From NCBI RefSeq assembly GCF_902459505.1, contig NC_047088.1:11110556-11174555 (forward strand): a stretch of 64,000 nt of DNA, read 5' to 3'. Positions 32,167 through 43,138 of this stretch are shown one piece after another. The DNA is from Geotrypetes seraphini. Lineage: Eukaryota; Chordata; Amphibia; Gymnophiona; Dermophiidae. Both the position numbers and the translations under genes were made by a program. The notes below the pieces were generated by a model. It was not told the origin of the DNA. It saw nothing but the letters and a program-made list of their open reading frames with translations, and searched no databases. Positions within the stretch are counted from its first letter, which is position 1; each line of letters opens with the position of its first letter.

Positions 32167-32332
32167 CAGAATATTCATAGAAACATAGAAAAAAGCGGCA
32201 GAAAAGGGCTATAGCCCACCAAGTCTGCCCATTCCAAGTATCCCCCCCCCCTGAATTTACTCCCTTAAAGATCCCACGTGAGTATCCCATTTTCTCTTAA
32301 AATCCGTCATGCTGCTGGCCTCTATCACCTGA
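32167..32332 (-). mobile_element. CR1-type LINE 3' fragment
   Basis: The inverted tail tcatagaaacatagaaa and gcggcagaaaagggctatag block mark it. Only about 165 bp remain before a second CR1 end follows. Confidence 0.85.
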
Positions 32333-32333
32333 A

Positions 32334-32520
32334 ACATAGAAACATAGAAATAGACAGCAGATAAGGGCCCACGGCCCATCTAGTCTGCCCACCTTAATGT
32401 CCCTCCCCTACCTTTGCCCTGTGAATAGATCCCATGTGCCGATCCCACCTGGAGTGGGAGTCTGTTCCAATGATCCACCACTCTCTCGGTGAAGAAGTAC
32501 TTCCTGGAGTCACCATGAAA
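32334..32520 (-). mobile_element. CR1-type LINE 3' fragment
   Basis: It starts with a second inverted tail (catagaaacatagaaatag), placed in the same orientation as its left neighbour. It encodes part of the ERVVD-type C-terminus on the minus strand. Confidence 0.85.
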
Positions 32521-34060
32521 CTTCAGAAGAAGATATTTTCAAATAGAATAAGCGTTAGCAAAAATTGCATTTTCAGCATTTTCTTAAAATTTATCCTCGC
32601 AGTACAGAATCGTTGAATGCCAGGCAGGGCATTCCAGAGTTTTCCACTGGCCATGGACATCATTGATGCTCCATTCCTAACGTGCGTAATCAACTTCTTG
32701 CCCTCCAAACTTAATTTCATCTCATTTACAGATCTAAGATCTCTTTTCAATTTATAAACTTCAAAGAGTTCCTGTAATATCTTTGGAGAAACATGGTACA
32801 ATGTCTGATGGATAGATGTTAGACTCTTAAACTGCACTCTTTGCTGTATGGGTAACCAGTGCAATTTCTTCAACACAGGAGTTATATGCGTACTCCTTGA
32901 AACCCCTGTAATTCATCTTGCAGTAGAGTTGATCAATGAAGGGACACGTATCTTGTAGTTTTCCTTAGGCTGTGTTTGAAGCTGTAAGAAAACCAGACCC
33001 TGTTTGTTTTTCCTTCTCTGAAATACTACAAGGCCATTTTATGTTTGAGAAGATGTGTGTTCTTATCTTGTTGTGAAGTGAATTCAATTGTTTTCATAGC
33101 TGTATTTGTAAGAAGCCTTAGATAACTAAAAGTGTCTGCGATGCAGAGCACCCTTTGAACTTCAGCCTTTAGATAGTAAGATGTTTGTTATTTCTTTAAA
33201 GTTTCATGTGACCTGTGTCCATATATGGTTTGCATTTACGTAATATGCTGACAACACTGAATCATGTAAAATGATATAAAAGGGTTGCAGAGCTGACAAT
33301 AAACTGGACATGTTTGGGAGATAGTTTCTTGTCTCTAAGATATTGTCCCCAGATGCATCTGTCTTGCTAATGACAGAGAGAGAGTGTGGGGCAGTAATTG
33401 GGACCTAATCCTTTTCAATCAACATCTGCAAAGCCCTCAACTTTCCTTTTGCAACTCCCAGATAGAGTGAATTGCAATAATCCACTCTACTTAGGATCAA
33501 TGCTTGAACCACGCTACGAAAATCAAATGTAGGTAGTATTGGCTTCGGTCTATAGAGCATTTGAAGTTACATATAACCCACCCTGATTATTTTCAATATT
33601 TGATTTTCCATTGTTAGACAACTATCTAAATACACTCCTAAAATAATCGTCTCCTTTTTTACTGGTAATTTCTCTCCCCAAACAGCCACACTCTCCAGCT
33701 CAAAATTGTCTCTTTGACCTTCCACCACCATCACCTCTGTTTTATTAGCATTCAATTTCAAATCATGGTCATCCATCCATTTCCATATATCTTTGCAGAC
33801 ATAGTTCTGTGCTAAGGATGTCTCTTAACAGGAAGAAAAACAGAATTTCATCAGCATATATTCTGTATTGCACGCCCATCTCTTGGAATTTTATCCCCAG
33901 TGAAGCCATATAAATGTTGAACAGCATCGCCGATAGAGCTGACCCTTGCGGGTCCACTCTGTTAACTTCCACTGTTCTTGACACCATATCCCTACTCCTC
34001 ACCCACAACGCTCTTTCTTTTAAATAGGATGTAAACCACTTTAAGATAAGCTGCTCTTAG
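32521..34060 (-). mobile_element. L2-like LINE fragment interrupted by a solo LTR
   Basis: Minus-strand pieces are GSALSAMLFNIYMASLG followed by YRIYADE (RT core, 33769-34008), LNANKTEVMVVEG and LGVYLDSCLTMENQ (33567-33776), and LHWLPIQQRVQFKSLT, VSPKILQEL and LWNALPGIQRF (32523-32876). These are in collinear order for an L2-like ORF2. The 481-bp LTR at 32937 separates the last two. The 5' part is missing and the frame is decayed. Confidence 0.8.
32937..33417 (+). mobile_element. Solo LTR (fossil) with 5-bp target duplication
   Basis: The element starts TG (tgaagggaca) and ends CA (ccttttca), and is flanked by the exact 5-bp repeat atcaa at 32932-32936 and 33418-33422. A TATA-like gatataaaaggg (33279-33290) and an AATAAA-type signal (33299) lie in the expected order. 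There is no internal region, so it is a solo LTR left by recombination. It interrupts an L2-like LINE and is therefore younger than it. The family is unassigned (ERV-like). Confidence 0.8.
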
Positions 34061-34117
34061 TTGTACTCTTCATTTATTTCTACTGCCAATTCCAGACTTT
34101 GTTCCTTTCATCTACTT

Positions 34118-34230
34118 GCCCTTTATGCCCATCTAGTCTGCCCATCTGCAGTAACCATTATCTCTTCCTCTCTCTAAGAGATCCCACATACCTATCCCAG
34201 GCTTTCTTGAATTCACAGTCTCTGCCTCCA
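34118..34230 (-). mobile_element. CR1-type LINE fragment
   Basis: The block gcccatctagtctgcccatc…agagatcccacatacctatccca is the CR1 3' region without its tail. Confidence 0.7.
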
Positions 34231-34370
34231 CCACCAGTGCCAGGTTTGGGGGTGCCAGTTGATACCACTGCCGGTTGCAGAATCTAGCCCTTATTGCTCC
34301 CCCATCTCCCCAACCTCCCTCCTCCCTCCCTTTATCAATACATAAGAAACCCTGTTTAAACACTGCCTAA

Positions 34371-34857
34371 ATATTTCCACAGTGTGAAGAGTTTCAGTGT
34401 CTGGTTGTCGAATTTCAACTTGTAGGAATAATGTTGCTTGTGAGCCACCTCGCAAGCAGCGTTATAACTATGGCTCAGGACTGTAGGGGTAGATAGACGT
34501 CATATTGAATTCTGGGGGAAGATCTTTTCAGTCTGGTTAATTCTTCCGTCAGCTGGGTCATCCCAGTTTTCAATGCAGAGAACTGGAGACAGATGGGGCA
34601 AGCTTTAAGTCTCCCAATTGATTCCCTTAGAATTAAAGTATATCTATTGCATCAAATAATAATCATTTTGATGATTTGAAACAAAGAGTACAATTAGAAA
34701 GGCCCTTCATTGAAGGGAATAAGCTATGGATTAGGCAGACTATGTAGGAAAGACCATTCTGGGGTGGGTAGGCTGAGGCACAGGGGGGAGGGGGGTTTGT
34801 TAAATGTCCAGGGCCTGTACGCCTCATCTGGACTGGAAGCAAACCCTAATCCATGAT
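34371..34857. other. Unassigned stretch
   Basis: No gene or repeat recognised. Confidence 0.4.
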
Positions 34858-34859
34858 AT

Positions 34860-35125
34860 ACAGCTCTCCCTCCGTATTTGTGGAGGTTAGGTGCAGATCC
34901 GGCCCGCAAATTGCGAAAACTCATGAATAAGTTTTGTGGCCGGCTCTCACCCAGCCCCACCTCCCTTCTGTGTCCCCGGATCTTACCTGGTGGTCTAGCG
35001 GTGACACGGGGCAGGAGCGATCTTCCTATGCTCCTGCCCCGTGCAGAGCCATCATCAAAATGGCTGCCGTGAGTTCCCGTTGTAGTCTCGAGACTACAAC
35101 AGGAACTCACGGCAGCCATTTTGAT
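34860..35125. mobile_element. Tigger-like element end with inner palindrome
   Basis: The left terminus cagctctccctccgtatttg follows a TA and matches the MITE type at 5343. A palindrome at 35052-35129 (atcaaaatggctgccgtgag against ctcacggcagccattttgat) is centred on tctcgaga at 35089. The right terminus is missing. Confidence 0.6.
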
Positions 35126-35159
35126 AACAGCATTATTATAAAATTCAAAGTGGGAAGAG

Positions 35160-35520
35160 AGGGAGATTGGGGGTCAATCCATATAAAACTTTAAAACAAA
35201 TACAACCAAATTTAAACAAAACTCTAGCCTCAAATGGCAACCAATGGAGCTTTAGATAATAAGGCCAAAAATCAGACAGACTGCTGTATTCTGTATTATT
35301 CTAAGCCTGTTAAGAGTTTTTTTTAAAATGAGATCCTAAATGAACAATATTACAGTAGTCCAGAGTAGACAAAATTGATGACTGAACCAGTAACCTGAAA
35401 GACAAAATATTCATGCCAGCATCAGGATGTTGTAACAGTTGATCTGAATTGTAGACTCTTAAAGATCTCAGATACTTTTGAAGAAAGGTGAAAGAGGAGA
35501 GATTTGATAAAGACATTTAA
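35160..35520 (-). mobile_element. L2-like LINE fragment
   Basis: The minus strand encodes SFRLLVQSSILSTLDYCNIVHLG at 35310-35516, the conserved LxxxxLDYCN region. Further left the aaactctagcctcaaatggcaacca block matches 58670-58700. Confidence 0.75.
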
Positions 35521-35985
35521 ATATCTCAGTAGTATAAATGCACAGGAGAGTTTTTTTCAACTGGAAAGAAGCTATAGGACAGGGGTGTCCAACCTTTTGG
35601 CTTCACTGGGCCGCATTGGCTGAAAAAAATGTTTCTGGGGTCGCACAAACGTGCAAACGCTGCAGTAAGACACAGGAGGGAGCCGGCAAGATGGTAAACA
35701 CCCAGGGGCAGCAAAGGAAAACACTGCATCGCCCTCGACCGGGGCCACACAAAATACTTCACTGGGCCGCAGGTTGGACACCCCTGGGGGATATAGGATG
35801 AGGGCGAAAAGGGATATGGAACAGCTTCCCAGTGGAGGTGGTGGAGAAAAGGACTGTATCTGAATTTAAGAAAGCTTGGGAGAAGCACAGAGAATCTCTG
35901 CAGGAGAGATAAGGATAGTAGATGGTAAGAATGGGCAGACTGGATAGGTTGGTTACACATTCTTTGATCTGTTGTCACTTTCGCC
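35497..35985 (+). mobile_element. CR1-type LINE fragment split by a hAT MITE
   Basis: Sequence coding for FDKDI-like and FFQLERSYR-like residues stops at 35579 and resumes after 35790 with a gcgaaaagggatatggaacag stretch and the LINE 3' region. It has the same orientation and order as the CR1 at 14190. Confidence 0.65.
35580..35786. mobile_element. hAT MITE with CAGGGGTGTCCAACC ends
   Basis: The ends CAGGGGTGTCCAACC and its inverse ggttggacacccctg bracket about 207 bp with matching cactgggccgca motifs inside. The flanks ctatagga (35572-35579) and atatagga (35791-35798, after four extra G) resemble an 8-bp duplication. Confidence 0.8.
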
Positions 35986-35999
35986 TGAGGCAGTAAAAA

Positions 36000-36353
36000 T
36001 TTCAATACAGAATGTTTCTGAATACAGCCAACATTAGCATACAAATGGAATAATGCCTTGAACAACTTCAAATACTCTGCCTTGAGAATATAATTCAAAA
36101 TAAACAGGGGAAAACCTGTTATTTTTTGTGTGTGGTTTAATTTAAGATAAATTATTTAAAAGCTGTCAATGCCGGTTTCCAGGTCCCAGAATGCAATCAC
36201 ATCTCTGCCCCTCACTGTATGACCATGAGTAGATCACTTACTTCCACCACACTCAAACATAGGCTCTAAGCTCTTTTGGGAGGGGAGGGGAGGGGGGGGA
36301 AGGAGAAGCAGAAATTTCATCTGTAAGAAACAGAGCTCTCATCCACATGGTGT
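36000..36353. other. Unassigned stretch
   Basis: No gene is seen. A G-rich run lies at 36278-36300. Confidence 0.4.
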
Positions 36354-37189
36354 TAAAAAAACAAGCTGGGTCTACTCCAGCTGAATGGCCTATAGACAGA
36401 CAGGCGGATATGAATTTATCTTCATTTTTGGAAACTTCTTTAGAAGTAGTTATTGATAGAACTACCATGCTTGTGACTCTTGCTTTGGAAAGTGACAGGG
36501 AATTTGTTCTTCATTTATATTTCCGTCATATGAATGACCAGTTTTTAGGCTCAAATGTTAGAATTTTTCCAGATTTATCTAAACCCCCCCCCCCCTCCCC
36601 AGAGACATTGGGAAGAACTCTTGGCCTTGAGGCCCAGAGTAGAGAGTTGCGCGGGGACAGAAATCCCACCCGTCCCCGCCAAAGTCCCACCCGTCCCCGT
36701 GAGGACTCCCACCTGTCCCCACCCATCCCCGTGAGGAATCCCTCCATCCCCACCCGTCCCCGCGAGGAATCCCACCCGTCCCCGCCCGTCCCCGCGAGGA
36801 ATCCCCTACGTCCCCGCAAGGAATCCCTTACATCCCCGCCCGTCCCTATAAACTACAGAAATAGTTATTTCATTTAATTATGCTACTGAATTAAAGACTC
36901 TGGTAGATACCCATTTACAAATAAGCAAAAAGACTTTATTAATTTGGAAATATTAATTGGGAAGAATACATACTTTGTAAACGGGTTTCTACCAGAGCCT
37001 CTAATGTTTATAAATTTTTATCAACACAACTAATATACTACTTTATCCTTAAGCAAAAAAAAAAAAAATAATAATAATTTTTTTCCTACCTTTGTTGCCT
37101 GGTTTCTGCTTTCTTCATGTTCTCATTCAATTTCTTCCATCCACTGCCTCTCATCTCTCTGTGTCTTCCATTTGCTCTGTTACTGTGCC

Positions 37190-37750
37190 TCTCCCTTTCT
37201 CCCCCCTCCCAAATTGGTCTGGCACCCATCTTTTTCCCTCTGCTCCCCCCATAGTCTGGCACCTCTGTCTTCTTCCCTGCCAGCGTCTTCTCCCCATTCC
37301 CTCTTCCCCATTTCCTTTCAGTGTCCTTCTCCCCCACCATCTTCCCCATGTCCTGTCAGGCAGCATCCTTCTCTCCCCTCTGCCTTCCCCATGTCCTTTC
37401 AGCGTCCTTCTCCCCCCTCTGTCTTCCCCATGTCCTTTCAGTGGCCTTCTCCCCCCTCTGTCTTCCCCATGTCCTTTCAGTGGCCTTCTCCCCCCCCCCT
37501 GTTTTCCCCATGTCCTTTCAGCATCCTTCTCCACCCCTGTTTTCCCCATGTCCTTTCAGCGGCCTTCTCCCCCCCCCCTGTTTTCCCCATGTCCTTTCAG
37601 TGGCATTCTCCACCCCTCTGTCTTCCCCATGTGCTTTCAGCATCCTTCCCCCCCCCTCCTCCCATTTACCCCATGTCCTTTCAGCATCCTTCTCCACCCC
37701 TTTGTCTTCCCCAGTGCTTTCAGCGGCCTTCTCCCCCCTTAAGCGTCTTT
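37190..37750. repeat. Pyrimidine-rich minisatellite, period about 38 bp
   Basis: About ten units of a gtcttccccatgtcctttca core separated by C-rich spacers are arranged head to tail. The long frames on both strands (up to 228 codons) come from this array. It resembles the tract at 700-1290. Confidence 0.85.
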
Positions 37751-37857
37751 TCTTCTCCACTCCACCTTTCCTCCCTCCCTGCCCCTTACCTTTGTGGCGC
37801 TTCCGCACTCGACCGACAACAGAACAGGCCCGGTCAGACAAATCTCCCTGTCCTGTA

Positions 37858-38180
37858 GCCGCGAATCTAAATTACCTTCTTACAGCAGCTGGAGTAGTGA
37901 AGCTGCTGTAAGAGGTAATTTAGATTTGCGGCTACAGGGCAGGGAGATTTGTCGGCCGGGCCTTTTGTCGGTCGATCGGGGGACCTGACCGGCTGTGCAC
38001 ATTCTCCGGGGCGGACCACCCCTCCCCCCCTCTTTCGTACGCCATTGCCGTCTTCCTACCTGCCCTGCCGCACACAGCCGACCGGAAGTCTTCCCGATGT
38101 CAGCGCTGACGTCGGAGGAAGGGAGGGCTTTGCTTAAGCCCTCCCTCCGACGTCAGCGCTGACATCGGGAAGACTTCCGT
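37858..38180. repeat. Two adjacent palindromes in the hAT core
   Basis: The first (37858-37935) pairs gccgcgaatctaaattacc with the inverse ggtaatttagatttgcggc. The second (about 38075-38190) pairs ccctccctccgacgtcagcg with its inverse. Both would form strong hairpins. Confidence 0.8.
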
Positions 38181-38819
38181 TCGGCTGTGTGCTGCGACAG
38201 GGCAGGTAAGGAGGAGGAGACTACCCTCGCGGCTCGAGTGCACTGCGATCCAACCCCGCAGGAACCCCGCGACCCTCGGAGGCGTCCCCACGGGATCCCC
38301 GCGACCCTAGGGGGCGTCCCCACGGGATCCCCGTGACCCTAGGGGGCATCCCCACGGGATCCCCGTGACCCAAAGGGGGAACCCGCGGGATCCCCACGGG
38401 TCCCGCGGGATTCCCGTCATCCCCGTTCCCGTGCAGCTCTCTAGCCCAGAGTTCTGGCTCTGGGGGCAACATTTCTGTTTTGTTACCTATCAGAATAAAA
38501 ACTGTCTGTTTTTTGAGCCTAAACAACTTATAGAATTTATTCGAAAGAAAGGATGATAACCGTACCTGATGATATATGATTTGTCAGCAGCTGTAGGAAG
38601 GTGTATCTATTGCCATCTCTCTTATATTAGGTTGATAACTGCTTCGGTGTTTAATTTTGTGGACTAAATAAGACTTATATTTTCTTTATATTTTGTATCT
38701 ATAAATTTATATTCCTTGATCTGTAACAAGCCAAGTATATGCTTGTAAAACTGAAAAATGGCATAAATAAATAAATACAAAAAAGAAACAAGCTGGGAAT
38801 AGGCAATATAAAAAGATCT

Positions 38820-39110
38820 TGGATCAATTCTTTGAGGGACGTGAGATAGCCACCATCTCCTTTAGGAACGAGAGCAGTCTCGCACTAGTGTGGAACCTTA
38901 AGAGACCAAGAGTGATGTGATTAAGAAACAGTGATTTCATGGAATTGTTATCTGTATATTGTTTTATTGTGTTTTATACTTGATTTTGGGTGATTTAATC
39001 TCATGATTATGTTTGTTTTTGTAATTCACTTAGGTATAAGTGGAATATAAGGAGGTTTTTAAACAGATAAATCAATAATCAATCAATCAAGAAATAAATA
39101 ATAAGCCCAT
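38820..39110 (+). mobile_element. LINE 3' tail (L2-like or CR1-like)
   Basis: The end gtaattcacttaggtataagtggaatataagg followed by aatcaatcaatcaa-type repeats is a LINE tail. No coding remains. Confidence 0.4.
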
Positions 39111-39271
39111 GGAGGAAGATATTTGACCACATGTCCTGGTTGGCAAGTAGCAGCTTTGTGTACAACTGACATAATTCTATAAACTACTGTGCAGAAATTG
39201 GGGTGCGCAAGTATATAGAATTAAGGGGAGCTTGTGAATGGAGCTCTTCCTGGTTTGTTTTGCTGGAAATG

Positions 39272-40545
39272 TTAATCCGAACGCCCCAGAACTGGAACGG
39301 CTTGGAATCCGAACTTTTTTTTCCTTAATTTTTGCCCCGAAATCTGAACACTGCTTTGGAATCCAAACTGCAAGTGGTGCTCAGCCCAAAGCTTCCCCTC
39401 TGACGCAGCTTCCTGTTTCCGCCTGGGAGGGAAGCTTTGGGCTGAAGACCACTAGCAGTTGCTGTTGCCAATCTTGCTGTGTTTGCCGGTGGAGATCCCG
39501 ATCTTGCTACCTATGCCAGTGGGGGTTCCGATCTTGCTGTCTCTGCTGGTGGGCATCCCAATCTTGCTGTCTTTGCTGGTGGAGGTCCCGATCTTGTGCC
39601 TATGCCGGTGGGGGTTCCGATCTTGCTGTCTCTGCTGGTGGGCATCCTGATCTTGCTGTCTTTGCCGGTGGAGGTCCCGATCTTGCTGTCTCTGCTGGTG
39701 AGCATCCCAATCTTGCTGTCTTTGCCGGTGGAGGTCCCGATCTTGCTGTCTTTGCCGGTGGAGATCCCGATCTTGCTGCCTATGCCAGTGGGGGTTCCGA
39801 TCTTGCTGTCTCTGCTGGTGGGCATCCCAATCTTGCTGTCTTTGCTGGTGGAGGTCCCAATCTTGTGCCTATGCCGATGGGGGTTCCGATCTTGCTGTCT
39901 CTGTTGGTGGGCATCCTGATCTTGCTGTCTTTGCCGGTGGAGGTCCCGATCTTGCTGTCTCTGCTTGGGAGCATCCCAATCTTGCTGTCTTTGCCGGTGG
40001 AGGTCCCGATCTTGTGCCTATGCCGGTGGGGGTTCCAATCTTGCTGTCTTTGCTGGTGGAGGTTCTGATCTTACTGTCTCTGCTGGTGAGCATCCCAATC
40101 TTGCTGTCTTTGCCGGTGGAGGTCCCAATCTTGCTGCCTATGCCGGTGGTGGTCCTGATCTTGCTGTCTCTGCTGGTGGGCATCCCGATCTTGCTGCCTA
40201 TGCTGGTGGGAGTCCCGATCTTGCTGCCTAAGCCGGTGGGGGTCTCAATCTTGCTGCCTATGCCGGTGGGGGTTCCGATCTTGCTGTCTCTGCTGGTGGG
40301 CATCCTAATCTTGCTGTCTTTGCTGGTGGAGGTTCCAATCTTGCTGTCTCTGCTGGTGGGCATCCTGATCTTGCTGTCTTTGCCGGTGGAGGTCCCGATC
40401 TTGCTGCCTGAGTTTGTGGGACCAAGGAATGGATTCATCCAGTTTCTATTATTTTCAATGGGAAAAAATTGTCTTGGAACTCAAACGTTTTGGAACTCGA
40501 ACAGGGTTCTGGAATGGATTACGTTCGGATTCTAAGGTACCATTG
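39272..40545. mobile_element. Tigger-like element carrying a 30-bp minisatellite
   Basis: The right end (…gttcggattctaaggtaccattg, then TA at 40546-40547) is a pogo/Tigger terminus. The sub-terminal caatgggaaaaaattgtc and ggaactcgaacag motifs are typical of the group. The left side has matching ccgaac and ggaac motifs but its outermost bases are lost. The middle 940 bp is a tandem array. Confidence 0.75.
39468..40410. repeat. 30-bp minisatellite, about 31 units
   Basis: Units such as cttgctgtctttgccggtgg plus a 10-bp aggtcccgat stretch repeat with period 30. Several unit variants (…ctgctggtgggcatcc…, …cctatgccggtgggggtt…) recur in similar order. Because 30 is divisible by three, open frames run through on several strands; they are not genes. 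Confidence 0.95.
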
Positions 40546-40579
40546 TACTGGGGAATTCCTTCCTACCAAAGAGCTATAG

Positions 40580-40888
40580 CAGTGGTCTCAAACTCAAACC
40601 CTTTGCTGGGCCACATTTTGGATTTGAAGGTACTCGGAGGGCCTCAGAAAAAAATAGTTAATGTCTTATTAAAGAAATGACAATTTTACATGAGCTAAAA
40701 CTCTTTATAGTTTATAAATCTTTCCTTTTGGCTAAGTCTTAATAATAATATTGTCATTTCTAGCTAAAGAGACATATGATCGAGAAACTTTTATTTTATT
40801 TTTGTGATTATGATAAACATACCGAGGGCCTCAAACTAGTGCCTGGCGGACCGCATGTGGCCCTTGGGCTGCGGGTTTGAGACCACTG
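40580..40888. mobile_element. hAT MITE with CAGTGGTCTCAAAC ends, 309 bp
   Basis: The ends CAGTGGTCTCAAAC and gtttgagaccactg are inverted repeats. The 8-bp flanks agctatag (40572-40579) and agctagag (40889-40896) differ at one base. The interior is AT-rich and non-coding. Confidence 0.88.
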
Positions 40889-41998
40889 AGCTAGAGTGTG
40901 CTTGGAGCTCTCCCTGGTCCTGATTTGTTTGGCTGGAAATGGTAATTGATAAGTCACTATAGCAGTCAGTGTGTGCTTGGAGCTTTCCCTGGCTTAGATT
41001 TGCAGTTGGCTTTTACAAAATCCATTTCATTTAATATCATTTGGAACCAAGCTCAGAGCCTGCTTAAAATGCAGAATTTTCAAATGAAGAAAAGGTATGA
41101 TGTTGCATCAGTACAGATATTCCCAAAGCAATGCTACATAATCAGATAACGGGCAGCCACATCTATTTCCTGAATCACTTATCCAAAGCACCACAATATA
41201 CACTTATAACACAAAGCAATGCAAAATCCTCAGAGCAATTTACCTTGGCATCTTGTACTCAGCATCTGGCTGCCTTACTGTTCACATCACAGAGCAGTCA
41301 AATGCCATCTCAATACTATCTATATAATGACCTCTTTTTATAATGTTATAGTATATAATGTCCTGGCCCATTTATTTAACTACATCTGAAGGAAGCGCTT
41401 TCTCTCCTCCTCACCAATGTTTGCTTTTTTCCTTTTGTAATTCACTTAGGTATAAGTGCATAAGTTAAGCACTTTGGTTTATCATCTTGCATTTTAGTAT
41501 ATCTGCACATTATTTTTGGAAAACATTTTCAATAAATATGCTTAATTTCTGAGATCATTACTATCTTTTGTTTCCTGGTATACTGGGCCTGATTCTCAAA
41601 ATGACATGTTTCAACTGCAGATGTAAAAGATCATAAAATTCAAGATGATTCAGGGTATAAGTTGATCTGTCAATGTTAATATCCTTTGCTAGCTCCTGGT
41701 TCCTATTTCTAACATATGCATACCATGACTTGTATTAGAGGACATTTTAAAGACATTTCCATGGCTAAAACAGTGCTTTGCAAGCAGAAATATATTTTTA
41801 TAAAAGTGTTTTTCAATGGTTAGCTAAAATTACATACATATAACTTGTTTTTACTTGAAAGGAGCAAAGCCATTTCCTGGAGGAAGGGAATAAGGCTGCA
41901 GAAGGGGAATCGTTAAAATGCATCCTTTATAAATGGTGAGATAAAGGCCCTGATTCTATAAAGTCCACCAAAAGTTAGGACACTGAGAGCCAAAGAGT
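40889..41998. other. Unassigned stretch
   Basis: No gene is seen. A LINE-like tail phrase (ttcacttaggtataagtg) occurs near 41445. At 41948 ggccctgattctataaag resembles a Harbinger-type terminus without a visible partner. Confidence 0.4.
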
Positions 41999-42625
41999 CC
42001 AGTTTATTTATTTCTTCCATTTGTGCGTTGCACATACTTATACAAGGTCTTGGCGACATTACAGAGGAAGGGGTTAGAAGAGGGTAGGGAGGACAATGGA
42101 GGGCAGGAAAATACAGGAGGAGAAGAGGATACAAGTGATTAGGTGTCAAATATTTGAGTTTTCAGTTTCTTCCAGAATTTGGTGTGGTTAGGTTCCGTCC
42201 TGATCATTTCAGTAAGGTCATTCCAAGTTTTTACGCCTAGAAGGGTGAGCATGGAGTGGAAAACACGTTTGTATTGCAGATTTTTTGTGGAAGGGAGATT
42301 TAGAAGTATTCTGTTGAGGGTTCTGTGGGAAGTAGACCATGCCTTGGAGAAAGAATTGGATGAGAGGAGCCGCGGAGTTTCCGTAAAGTATACGGAGAAT
42401 GATGCATGAAGTTTTGAAGGTTATTCGTGACGGGATGGGTAACCAGTGCAGTTGCCTGATGAAGGCTGTAATCGAGTCATATTGTCTCAGGTTGAAGATT
42501 AGTCTGACAGCGGTGTTTTGGATGAGTTGCATTTTGTGAATCAGAGTGGTGTTGATGCCCATGTAGATGGAGTTGCAGTAGTCAAGTTGTGGAAGTATAA
42601 TCAGCTGTACAACTAAGGCAAAGTA
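41999..42625 (-). mobile_element. L2-like LINE 3' fragment
   Basis: A minus-strand frame (42218-42562) encodes INTTLIHKMQLIQNTAVRLI, FNLRQYDSITAFIRQLHWLP and RITFKTSCIILRILYG. The 3' tail (tttatttatttcttcc) is at the left. It is truncated upstream of the RT core. Confidence 0.8.
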
Positions 42626-42719
42626 GTGTTTAATTCCACATGTCTAAAGAGAACATGGTTTACCCATCTAGTTTATTCTTCTACTTGGGGTTTTTTCTTT
42701 AGGTTTACTTCTTCATATT

Positions 42720-43138
42720 ACAGACGGCATCGAAACTTCCACCAGAGAACCGCAGCCAGCGCTAGGCAGAGCCGGGGTCGGGCATGGACGTTGCGCCGCC
42801 CGGGCCGGCTCCTCACTTCACTCGTGGAGGCGATCGGTGTCTGGCTGCAGTCCCCGGCCCGCTTTCAAAGTTCATTTTTTAGTTCAAAGCCGACGCCGCA
42901 GCTCCTCTCTCGATCCCCACCTGGTGCAGTTCGAGAGAGGAGCGGCGGCTTGAACTAAAAAATGAACTTTGTCAGGTAATTGGAAGTGTTCAAGCCCGCT
43001 GCCAGAGAGAGATGGTGGCGTCCTGGTGACGTAGTAAGCGCGCATGCGCACTCTTGACGGCACAGCGCGACAGATCAGGGAATCAGGGAAGCACGGGGTA
43101 TGAGTGCGCATGCGCGCTTAGCGTTTTATTATATTAGA
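42720..43138 (-). mobile_element. Helitron 5' end with inner palindrome
   Basis: Read on the minus strand the 5' end is TCTAATATAATAAAACGC followed by a gcatgcgc-rich stretch, preceded by A, as at the intact Helitron 51390-52174. A palindrome at about 42869-42973 (agttcattttttagttcaaa against tttgaactaaaaaatgaact) matches the position of that Helitron's inner palindrome. The 3' end was not found. Confidence 0.6.

Larger units (their letters stand above)
36640..38443. mobile_element. Non-autonomous hAT element, 1.8 kb, inside L1 ORF1
   Basis: The inverted ends TAGAGAGTTGC and GCAGCTCTCTA are flanked by an exact 8-bp repeat, gcccagag, at 36632-36639 and 38444-38451. The subterminal regions are arrays of short cccgtccccgc- and gatccccgtg-type repeats. 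The middle holds a pyrimidine minisatellite and two palindromes. There is no transposase. It interrupts an L1 ORF1 frame and so is younger. Confidence 0.85.
36371..38785 (+). mobile_element. L1 ORF1-only (HAL1-like) retroelement split by a hAT
   Basis: It is flanked by the direct repeat aaacaagctggg (36359-36370 and 38786-38797) and ends in an A-rich aaataaataaatac tail. The coding part is the L1 ORF1 C-terminal half: SLEVVIDRTTMLVTLALE, LHLYFRHMNDQFLG and RIFPDLSK before the hAT, then FCFVTYQNKNCLFFEPKQL after it, with a stop at 38554. About 230 bp of 3' UTR follow directly; no ORF2 is present. ORF1 without ORF2 is the layout of HAL1 elements in mammals. The parallel is an inference. Confidence 0.65.

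Noticed and set aside
37092-37911. Proline- and serine-rich frames of about 200-230 codons on both strands
   Set aside because: They read through the pyrimidine minisatellite of a hAT element, and several frames are open at once.
39238-40068. 276-codon open frame rich in Gly, Leu and Ala repeats
   Set aside because: It is the translation of a 30-bp minisatellite. Similar long frames exist on the opposite strand, and the array lies in a Tigger-like element.
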